A stretch of 21,181 nucleotides of DNA from Chrysochromulina parva (taxonomy: Eukaryota > Haptophyta > Prymnesiales > Chrysochromulinaceae). Location: NCBI GenBank assembly GCA_002887195.1, contig PJAB01000756.1, positions 1 through 21,181 on the forward strand, written 5' to 3'. Made by a program: the position numbers and the translations under genes. This document shows positions 15,202-21,181 of the stretch, piece after piece. The notes beneath the pieces are model-generated. The model had not been told where the DNA came from. It saw nothing but the letters and a program-made list of their open reading frames with translations, and searched no databases. The stretch's first letter is position 1, and each line of letters opens with the position of its first letter.

Positions 15202-18036
15202 ATGCCGAAGCACGCCCGCGACTTCGTGAAGAAGAAGCAAAAGGTTGGAAAGAAGAAGCTCGCTCCGACCAACTCAACGAGTACCGCCTTCAAGGCGCGC
15301 TCAGTCGTGCTGACTGACCAGGGGCTGGACAAGGACAAGGGCGAGCCGTTGAGCCACCGCAAGCTGACCTCGGGCGAGCTGCTCGCGCAGCTCAACCACT
15401 ACAACAGCGACGTGCGGCACGATGCCCTCAAGGGATTGACCGAGCTCCTCACCCGATTCCCGGAGGTGCTGCCACCGATCGCGCCGACGGTGCTGCAGCG
15501 TGCGCTTCTGCTGAGCGAGGATGAGTACCCACGCGTCCGGCGTGCATCGCGTGGCTTGCTGCGCACCGTACTCACGCAGCTCGAAGCTGCCGGCGCGCTC
15601 GGTCCTCATGAGCAGGCAGTCTGCTTGCGGCTGCAGTCCGCTCTCACGCATCCTCATCGGCCGGTGCGCGTCGACGCGCTCGAGCTGCTCCAGCTGCTCA
15701 TCGAGCTGCGGCCGAGCGCGGTCGTGCCGCCGCCCGTGCAGCTCGTGCCCAGCCTGGTTGAGATGCTCGACAGCGCCGCGCCCACGGGGGACCGCGCAGC
15801 TGCGAGCTCCCTCGACGATGCGGCGAGTACCGTACGTGCCCTACGCGCGGTGCTCTTTATGCAGCGGCTAGCAGCCGGCGGGGCCACAGAGGAGGTGGAC
15901 GGCGGCGCCGCCGTCGGAGCTGGCATCGAGATGCCAGCGGAAGAATCCGGCCGCACGCGAGGGTGGTCCACGTCTCAAGGAGGCGCGGATGCCGGCGACG
16001 GAGCGGCGGCTACCGGTACGGACCATCAGGATGAGGACGACGCGATGGACGACGACGAGCTCGAGCAGGGGTCTCAGGACGAGGAGGCAGAGGAGGCGGA
16101 GGAGGCGGTGGAGGCGCGATTGGACGACGACGAGGACGAGGAGGAGCTCGGGCAGGACCTGGTCGAGGGCGAAGACGGGTCGCCAACGAAGGCGACGGGC
16201 GGCGCGTCCGGCCGAGGAGCTGCGCCTGCGGCTATCGGACAATCGTTCTATGGATTCGGTCGCTGGCGTGGCGCACCTCAGCTGCCGCCGCCCTCGCAGC
16301 CGCTGGCCGCGAACGCCTCCTCCGCACCTGCCGCCGCCGAGCGCGCGAGCGGGGCGGCGCTCATCGCGCAGCTACTGCCACTCCCCTCGCTGCTCGTCCG
16401 CTGGTGGCTCGAGAGTGGGGTCACCGCCGCCACGTCAGCTGACGTGCTTCTGAGCGTGAGGGAGCGCGCGACGGCGGCGGGCAGGCGCACTGGCGGGCGC
16501 AGCACCTCCTCTATTGCGGCGGTCGATTGCGCTGCGGCGGTCGTGGCCGCGTGCCGTGAGGTGCTGCTTTGCGAAGCCTCACCTGCCAGGCCGCTGCAGG
16601 GCCCGGATGCCGACGCCGATGGCCTACGAGGCTTCGATGATGAGGACAGCGGCGGCGGCGGCGGAATGATTCATGCACCTCTGACCAGGGCACTCTCTGC
16701 GCCGCTGCTCAAGCACATCGCCCCGCACGTACCGCTGGGCGGCGACGGCGGCGGCGGCGCATCCATCGAGGCCGCCAAGCGCCGAGCGCTCGACGCGGCA
16801 CTTTGTGAGCTCTGTTGCCTCCAGCTGGCCGCGCTTCCGAGCACATCGCACGGCAGCGCGGCCGAGCTCGAGGCGACGAGGTCGAATCTCGCGGCCGAGC
16901 TCGAGGCGACGCACCGGTCGCTCTGCGCACGCTTGTCAGCGTACCTCTGCAGGGAGTTCGCGCCGGGCGGCGCTGATGACTCGGCAGCCACTCCGAGCCA
17001 TCAGCACTCGACCCAGCTGTTGCGAGCGTGCCGCGCTCTGCTCGGGTGCAGTTGGGTCGCGCCTGGGGTCAAGTCCCAGCTGCAGCACGCGCTTGTAGAG
17101 TTGTGGGAGGGCAGCGCCATGAAGGCTCCGTGTAGGCTACCCCTCCTTGCGCTCCTCACAGATGCTCTCGTCGCAGGCCGCCGCAGCGGCGGCGGCGGCG
17201 GCGGCGGCAGCGCCGCCAGCGGCGGCGCGGCCCGCAACGACAAGGGGGATGGCAGCCCGGCTGAGTCCAACGGCGCGATGGCCGTCGAGCTGCCGGCAGC
17301 TCTCGCTGCACGTGTGCTCAAGTCGCTACCGAAGCTGCTCTGGCTCGCCCGCGACCAGCGCCCCGCTCTCAGCCACGCCATGCTGCAGACACTGCTTGCC
17401 GTTGGTCGCACCACTGATACGATCCCGCCGTTACAACTGGCACTAGTGCCGTTCTTTGCGGCGACTCCGCGCGGCGCGCTCGCCACGGCGCCGCCTCTCC
17501 TTGGTCCGTTCGCCGACCTGCCCGCGACGACGCGTCTGGCGGCGGCGCACGTGCTTGCGCGGCTGCCTCGACTCGAAGCACCTCTCGTGAACGCACTAGC
17601 CACGGTCGGCTGCCACGTGCCGTCCCTCGTCCCTCAGCTACTGAGTGTGGTCGAGATGGCGCACGCGCGTGGCGCTCTCGATGCTGGCGCCGCCACCTCC
17701 TTTGGCGTGACACTCGCCCTCGAGGCCGCCACGCCACCTATGCTGGCTGCCGCCTCTGCTGCCGCCCATGCGCAGCCGCCGACAGCCGCCGTGCCCGCGC
17801 CAGGCGGACACGCCGCCGAAGCCGCGCTCGAAGGCGCACGACTCGCGGCATGGGGTCCGTGTCTGGCGCTGCTCCGACGTCTGTGCCACGGTGAGCACGG
17901 CGCCGCTGCCCTCGCAGGCGTGCGCGCACTGGCCGCGAGCCTCGAGGAGGAGGAGGGAGGGCGCGAACCCGATCAGCTGCGCCGCCGGAAGACGATGGAC
18001 GTTCTCTCCATGGAGCTGATGCGGCACGAGTATTAA
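15202..18036 (+). CDS. TEX10/Ipi1 homologue, Rix1-complex ribosome biogenesis factor
   Basis: A 944-residue protein matching TEX10 (animals) and Ipi1 (yeast). With PELP1/Rix1 and WDR18/Ipi3 these form the nucleolar complex that helps remove ITS2 and mature the pre-60S subunit. The diagnostic N-terminus is KVGKKKLAPTNSTSTAFKAR (residues 14-33) followed by SVVLTDQ, a block shared by the family. It leads into HEAT-like helices (LLAQLNHYNSDVRHDALKGL and onward to about residue 200). The length is close to animal TEX10 and far longer than yeast Ipi1. An acidic tract (about 276-328) is inserted, and Gly runs occur around 480 and 660. Helical repeats resume through the C-terminus. The ATG at 15202 was preferred over 15070 because conservation begins there and its context has A at -3; the intervening 44 codons look like leader sequence. 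Confidence 0.87.
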   Translation: MPKHARDFVKKKQKVGKKKLAPTNSTSTAFKARSVVLTDQGLDKDKGEPLSHRKLTSGELLAQLNHYNSDVRHDALKGLTELLTRFPEVLPPIAPTVLQRALLLSEDEYPRVRRASRGLLRTVLTQLEAAGALGPHEQAVCLRLQSALTHPHRPVRVDALELLQLLIELRPSAVVPPPVQLVPSLVEMLDSAAPTGDRAAASSLDDAASTVRALRAVLFMQRLAAGGATEEVDGGAAVGAGIEMPAEESGRTRGWSTSQGGADAGDGAAATGTDHQDEDDAMDDDELEQGSQDEEAEEAEEAVEARLDDDEDEEELGQDLVEGEDGSPTKATGGASGRGAAPAAIGQSFYGFGRWRGAPQLPPPSQPLAANASSAPAAAERASGAALIAQLLPLPSLLVRWWLESGVTAATSADVLLSVRERATAAGRRTGGRSTSSIAAVDCAAAVVAACREVLLCEASPARPLQGPDADADGLRGFDDEDSGGGGGMIHAPLTRALSAPLLKHIAPHVPLGGDGGGGASIEAAKRRALDAALCELCCLQLAALPSTSHGSAAELEATRSNLAAELEATHRSLCARLSAYLCREFAPGGADDSAATPSHQHSTQLLRACRALLGCSWVAPGVKSQLQHALVELWEGSAMKAPCRLPLLALLTDALVAGRRSGGGGGGGSAASGGAARNDKGDGSPAESNGAMAVELPAALAARVLKSLPKLLWLARDQRPALSHAMLQTLLAVGRTTDTIPPLQLALVPFFAATPRGALATAPPLLGPFADLPATTRLAAAHVLARLPRLEAPLVNALATVGCHVPSLVPQLLSVVEMAHARGALDAGAATSFGVTLALEAATPPMLAAASAAAHAQPPTAAVPAPGGHAAEAALEGARLAAWGPCLALLRRLCHGEHGAAALAGVRALAASLEEEEGGREPDQLRRRKTMDVLSMELMRHEY
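16858..16910 (+). repeat. In-frame 20-bp direct repeat, period 33, in the TEX10-like gene
   Basis: GCGGCCGAGCTCGAGGCGAC occurs at 16858-16877 and 16891-16910. It encodes two AAELEAT units spaced 11 codons apart, which makes a small duplicated helix turn. The period of 33 preserves frame. Confidence 0.85.
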
Positions 18037-18055
18037 CCCCGTAACGGCACGAGTA
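18022..18055 (+). repeat. 11-bp direct repeat at the TEX10-like stop codon
   Basis: CGGCACGAGTA occurs at 18022-18032, just before the TAA stop codon (18034-18036), and again at 18045-18055. Both copies are followed within three bases by TAACC. Confidence 0.75.
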
Positions 18056-18194
18056 ACCGTACAACGAGGGCCGAGGGGTCACCAGGATACTGGATAGGTT
18101 CCGAACACAGTTCGAGTCGCTTCGGCAGTTACGCCCCCTGTGGTAAATGATAAATGTACGGCAGGATTGCGAGGATGGTACACTCTTATTCTCT
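18037..18194. other. Convergent intergenic region
   Basis: A 158-bp stretch between the ends of the TEX10-like (+) and glycosyltransferase-like (-) genes. It includes TAAATGATAAATG (18144-18156), a weak A/T-rich candidate for 3' processing. No RNA gene was recognised. A GTTCGAGTC near 18110 does not fold as a tRNA T-arm. Confidence 0.4.
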
Positions 18195-19331
18195 CTATTG
18201 GGAGGATGTGGCCATGCACCTGCCCCGATCGATAGGCAGGAGCTGCGCACAGTAGCCGGCGGCCTGCTTGTACAATCCCGCATTCTCGAGCGGTCGGATG
18301 GCCTCGAGCCGCGGCCGACACACCTGCTCGGGCGGCGGCACGTCGTGGTGCGCGCGCGTACGATTGGGCGCGGAGGCTCGCTTTGAGGCGCTCGTCACGG
18401 CGCTCACCCCCCAAGCAGGCGCCGTCACGGGCGTGTAACCGTCGGGCCAGCCTGATGCAAGCGCGCTCCGGTCGGCGGTCGGCAGCTGGACCTCGGCACG
18501 ACAAGAGACGCGAGGCCATGGCGGTGGCGCAGCCGCACCGCTCGCGCAAGCAGCAGCCGCTCTCCCAGTGTGATTGATCCATCCATCCACGGCGTCGCGA
18601 CCACACTCGATCAGGGCAGGAAGCAGCCCCTTTTGTGCCATCGCTACCTTGTACCGGCGCCCATGCGTGAAGACGTGCTGCACGCGCCAAAACAATGAAG
18701 GGAAGCGCTTGTGCCCGGCGAGCACAAACGTGCGTCGCTTGCGTCCGCGCGTGTACGTAAAGGCGATCCAGTCATCGACGAACCAGTTGTCAAGCTGCGG
18801 CGGGTAGTAGTCATGGAAGATGTCAAGGTGGGTGCGATGCACGACGTCGAGGGTCGTCGCGCCGCCGCGGATGCCATCGCCATACACCTTCGGGCCCACC
18901 ACGCCAACATTGGGTGGGCTGAGGGATCGCAGCGCCGTCACGGCGTCAGTCAGCCAATGCGAGCTCATGAACGAGATGTCGTCATTCGTGCGATGCAGGT
19001 ACTCCGCCCCGTCAGCATAGGCCTGAAGTGCCGCTTCGCGATTGGGAACGCGATTCTGTGTGGCCGTGTAGAAGAGCAGCCGCAACGTCAGCCACGGCGC
19101 GATCGTCGCACTCGCATTGCGGAGAGCCGCAGCCTGGCTCACGTAGAACTGATCAGTATCATCAGCGCACAGGTAGAGGCTGATCCGCCACGCGCGGCGC
19201 TCCTCGAGAGTGACTGTCTTGACGAGCGATGGCAAAAAGTCGCGGACGACTGCCGCATGCTCGATGGATTGCAGCTCGGCCCGTGACTTCACGCACGAGA
19301 CGATGATGAATTGTGGCGGGTCACTCGCCAT
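18195..19331 (-). CDS. Putative GT-A-like glycosyltransferase
   Basis: A 378-residue protein, probably of the nucleotide-diphospho-sugar transferase (GT-A) fold. It starts with a beta-strand-like FIIVSCVKSRAE (residues 8-19). A later strand SLYLCADDTD (51-60) is followed by EYLHRTNDDISFMSSHWL (110-127), where NDD resembles the metal/nucleotide-binding DXD-type motif. Then come NVGVVGP (141-147), VVHRTHLDIFHDYYPPQL (163-180) and NWFVDDWI (182-189), a combination seen in uncharacterised protist glycosyltransferase-like proteins. There is no signal peptide or membrane anchor at this start, which is unusual for a Golgi enzyme; the ATG is in a strong AAAAAAATG context. The last 120 residues are Ala/Pro-rich and end with CRPRLEAIRPLENAGLYKQ. 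The double-methyltransferase gene lies 158 bp upstream on the same strand. Fold assignment is moderate; donor and acceptor are unknown. Confidence 0.62.
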   Translation of the reverse strand: MASDPPQFIIVSCVKSRAELQSIEHAAVVRDFLPSLVKTVTLEERRAWRISLYLCADDTDQFYVSQAAALRNASATIAPWLTLRLLFYTATQNRVPNREAALQAYADGAEYLHRTNDDISFMSSHWLTDAVTALRSLSPPNVGVVGPKVYGDGIRGGATTLDVVHRTHLDIFHDYYPPQLDNWFVDDWIAFTYTRGRKRRTFVLAGHKRFPSLFWRVQHVFTHGRRYKVAMAQKGLLPALIECGRDAVDGWINHTGRAAAACASGAAAPPPWPRVSCRAEVQLPTADRSALASGWPDGYTPVTAPAWGVSAVTSASKRASAPNRTRAHHDVPPPEQVCRPRLEAIRPLENAGLYKQAAGYCAQLLPIDRGRCMATSSQ

Positions 19332-19489
19332 TTTTTTGTTATGTTGACACGTGGCGGTTTCGGACTTCGGTGTGAATTGGCTGTCAACACTCGCCGCCTA
19401 CTCGGAATCTACCTGGTAGGCCACGCATGATTAGGTTGAGGAGGGGCGTCGGGCTTCGGGGCGTGAAATGCAGGAGAGAATGCTCTTGT
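19332..19489 (-). promoter_or_regulatory. Short spacer ahead of the glycosyltransferase-like gene
   Basis: A 158-bp stretch between two minus-strand genes. A run of seven A residues on the minus strand touches the downstream ATG. No TATA box is clear. It must contain the 3' UTR of the upstream gene and the promoter of the downstream one, unless they are co-transcribed. Confidence 0.35.
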
Positions 19490-20701
19490 TCAATGATCGC
19501 TGCACCCGAATTGGCCTTGTTTGGCGTCCGGTGGCACCACCTCGCGCGTGGGTCGCAGTTGCATAGCAAGGGTCCGCATGCAGCTGCTCTTGATGACGAG
19601 CACACGCAGGCTGGAATGGAAGAGAGCGCAGAGCACTCGCATGAGGGCGAGGGCGTCGAGCGTGCCGCTGGATCCCGAGAGGCCGCCAACGTCGAGCAGG
19701 AGTAAACTCGGCGGTCCCACGCCGCATCGCTCAAGGCTGCTCACCAGGCTCGCCGCATCCCACGCGTCCGCGACCTCGAAGAGTACTTTCGGGTGGAGCG
19801 CGCGTGCGCGCGCGACGATGGCGTCGCTCACGTCGACGCCCACGCAGCGGCCGCCGCCGCGAGCCGCAATCGCTTGGTCGAGGAGCGCCGTGCTCGCGCC
19901 GACGTGGCACCCAATCTCGAGTGCGCTTTCGCCCGGCTTCAGCAGATGCAGCCGGCTGAGAGCCGCGCACCGATAGTCGTGCACCAGGTCGGCTGCTATG
20001 AGGAGCACACGTCGCTGCAGCTCGTCGGAAAGTGGGCAGGCCGCCGGCGCGGGACGCAGCCGGTGCTGTAGGCCGGCGAGCGCACGTGACTTGACGACGA
20101 GCGCGCGCGGCGAGAGCAGCCGATGCAGCGCCCGTAACAGCGCGAGCACCTCGAGCACGAGATCATTCCCAAGCACGACGGTCATATCGACGACGACGAT
20201 GCTCACGGCGGCGTGCGGGCCGGCGCGTGCCGCCTCGAGCAGGATTTGCAGGTCCCATGTGTCCATGAGGTGAAAGGCGACATTGGATAGCCCCAACTCG
20301 GCAGGATCACTGTGCTTCCGGTAGAATCCGTTTGAGCGCAGCTCCGAGGTCGTGGGCGCCTTCCTGTCAAGGTCTACGCCCACGACCGCGGAGGCCCGCT
20401 CCGACATGAGCCTCGTCAGACTGTTCAGCTGGCAGCCGATTTCGAGCACGACATCGCTCGAGTCGAGTATGGTCGCAATCACCGCCTGGTACTCGCGTGA
20501 TCCCGCCGCACAATATATGGGTGGCACCTGCGAGTTCTGAAAGCGAGATCGCCGCCCTTTTCCGACTTGCAAGTGATGCGTGTCGATACGTGTAGCGATG
20601 CCCGGTGTACGAGGGCGGGCCTGAGCCCGCATCAGCAGCGTCACCATGCCGACGAACCAGACGCCCACTGCCACAGCTTCACGCAGCGCCGACGTCGCCA
20701 T
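19490..20701 (-). CDS. Membrane-anchored protein with two tandem SAM-dependent methyltransferase domains
   Basis: A 403-residue protein from the ATG at 20701; the open frame runs 17 codons further to a TTG. A hydrophobic helix (about residues 5-24) followed by basic RAQARPR suggests a type II signal anchor. Two Rossmann methyltransferase folds follow. Domain 1 has VLEIGCQLN (85-93), VVGVDLD (106-112) and SIVVVDM (167-173). Domain 2 has ALEIGCHVG (260-268), CVGVDVSD (286-293) and LLLLDVGG (333-340). Each motif set marks the SAM-binding glycine loop, the acidic end of strand 2 and strand 4. The domains also share a later unit: a helix with LALLRALHRLL or LALMRVLCALF, then LVVKS/LVIKS and a terminal LRP. 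They therefore arose by internal duplication. Domain 1 has replaced the usual second glycine (CQLNS against CHVGAS), so it may be non-catalytic. The substrate is unknown. Confidence 0.78.
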   Translation of the reverse strand: MATSALREAVAVGVWFVGMVTLLMRAQARPRTPGIATRIDTHHLQVGKGRRSRFQNSQVPPIYCAAGSREYQAVIATILDSSDVVLEIGCQLNSLTRLMSERASAVVGVDLDRKAPTTSELRSNGFYRKHSDPAELGLSNVAFHLMDTWDLQILLEAARAGPHAAVSIVVVDMTVVLGNDLVLEVLALLRALHRLLSPRALVVKSRALAGLQHRLRPAPAACPLSDELQRRVLLIAADLVHDYRCAALSRLHLLKPGESALEIGCHVGASTALLDQAIAARGGGRCVGVDVSDAIVARARALHPKVLFEVADAWDAASLVSSLERCGVGPPSLLLLDVGGLSGSSGTLDALALMRVLCALFHSSLRVLVIKSSCMRTLAMQLRPTREVVPPDAKQGQFGCSDH

Positions 20702-20966
20702 CACACCGGTTGCATGCAGAGCAGTCAACTTAGCAAAAAGGTCAGTTATCAACTTTGGTCTTTAGCGATTCCCGCCAAATCATCAACTTCAAACCCTACA
20801 TGTAACACAAAGCGCGCACGGGCAGCAACTCTGTTTTTGGTGCAGTTTTTTGAATGCAGCACTCCGCGGTCTACTACTACTTTTCCATACTCGTGCTCGA
20901 GGTTAGTCGAGTACGCGACTGTTGCAAGATGGCCCACTTGAGAATTCAAGCCGTCCCGCCTCCCAC
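20702..20966 (-). promoter_or_regulatory. Upstream region of the double-methyltransferase gene
   Basis: This region is A/T-richer than the coding sequence. It holds TTAGCAAAAAGGTCAG (20730-20745) and a TTTTTGGTGCAGTTTTTTG run (20833-20851). It would supply the promoter and leader of the minus-strand gene. No TATA box, RNA gene or repeat could be assigned with confidence. Confidence 0.35.
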
Positions 20967-21181
20967 TCACATCCACACTTCACGACTCGTGTGGTCTGGC
21001 CGCTGAAATGTGGGGTCCAATGAGCGGGAGGACGAGGAGGCGGAATCGGTGCCGGAAGAAAGAGAGGGATAGTTGACCGGTAATTTGACCGGCGCGGCAG
21101 CAGTGGACAGAGCAGTGGTCGTGAGTTGCAGCACCTGAGCCAGGAGCAACGGAAGCGCCAACGGCTCCCGTTCCGCGCTGA
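20967..21181 (-). CDS. Possible 3' part of an unidentified gene, cut by the window edge
   Basis: On the minus strand a frame is open from the right edge to a TGA at 20967-20969, about 71 codons. It contains a hydrophobic stretch (LALPLLLAQVLQL) followed by a Ser-rich stretch (SSGTDSASSSSRSLD). There is no ATG within the window. It could be the last exon of a gene starting outside, or a chance open frame. Composition is the only support. Confidence 0.18.
   Translation of the reverse strand, partial: SAEREPLALPLLLAQVLQLTTTALSTAAAPVKLPVNYPSLSSGTDSASSSSRSLDPTFQRPDHTSREVWM

Noticed and set aside
18105..18130. GTTCGAGTC resembling a tRNA T-loop
   Set aside because: Flanking bases do not pair as a T-stem and no acceptor or anticodon arms are found.

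Overview
The window looks like a compact, GC-rich protist nuclear genome, most likely an alga of the haptophyte type (Chrysochromulina/Emiliania-like). That assignment is an inference from protein content and style, not from a marker gene. The proteins are eukaryotic: a TEX10/Ipi1 ribosome-biogenesis factor, an auxilin-type J domain, and a chromatin reader with PHD, AP2, MBD-like and Agenet modules. They carry long Ala-, Pro-, Gly/His- and acid-rich low-complexity tracts. Ten protein genes cover about 86% of the 21.2 kb. Each reads as one open frame with no clear need for introns. No rRNA, tRNA, CRISPR array, transposase or viral hallmark gene was seen.

Layout from left to right: a multi-pass membrane protein of unknown family (+, 189-1211) converges on a TrmJ/SPOUT-type RNA methyltransferase (-, 1508-2602). 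Next on the minus strand come an aromatic amino-acid permease-like protein with a possible organelle-targeting N-terminus (2872-4233) and a membrane-anchored, Pro/Arg-rich protein ending in an auxilin-type J domain (4487-6484). A 399-bp divergent intergenic region (6485-6883) follows. It holds AAGTC pentamer arrays that form a perfect hairpin, a second hairpin next to the J-protein ATG, and a 33/34-bp direct repeat. It separates the J-protein gene from a 1,264-residue multidomain chromatin reader (+, 6884-10678).

The second half holds a degenerate EF-hand-like protein with a long Gly/His-rich linker (-, 10998-13091), divergent from an MFS transporter (+, 13316-14890). A TEX10/Ipi1 homologue follows (+, 15202-18036). 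Last come two minus-strand genes, a GT-A-like glycosyltransferase candidate (18195-19331) and a membrane-anchored protein with two duplicated Rossmann methyltransferase domains (19490-20701). The right edge may contain the end of another minus-strand gene.

The genes do not form an obvious pathway. As usual in compact eukaryotic genomes, neighbours are mostly unrelated housekeeping, transport and regulatory functions. The only neighbours with a plausible shared job are the glycosyltransferase-like and double-methyltransferase genes, which could act on the same glycan; this is speculation. Start codons were restricted to ATG and chosen by protein conservation where possible. This moved the start inward from the longest open frame for the J protein, the chromatin reader, TEX10 and the double methyltransferase.
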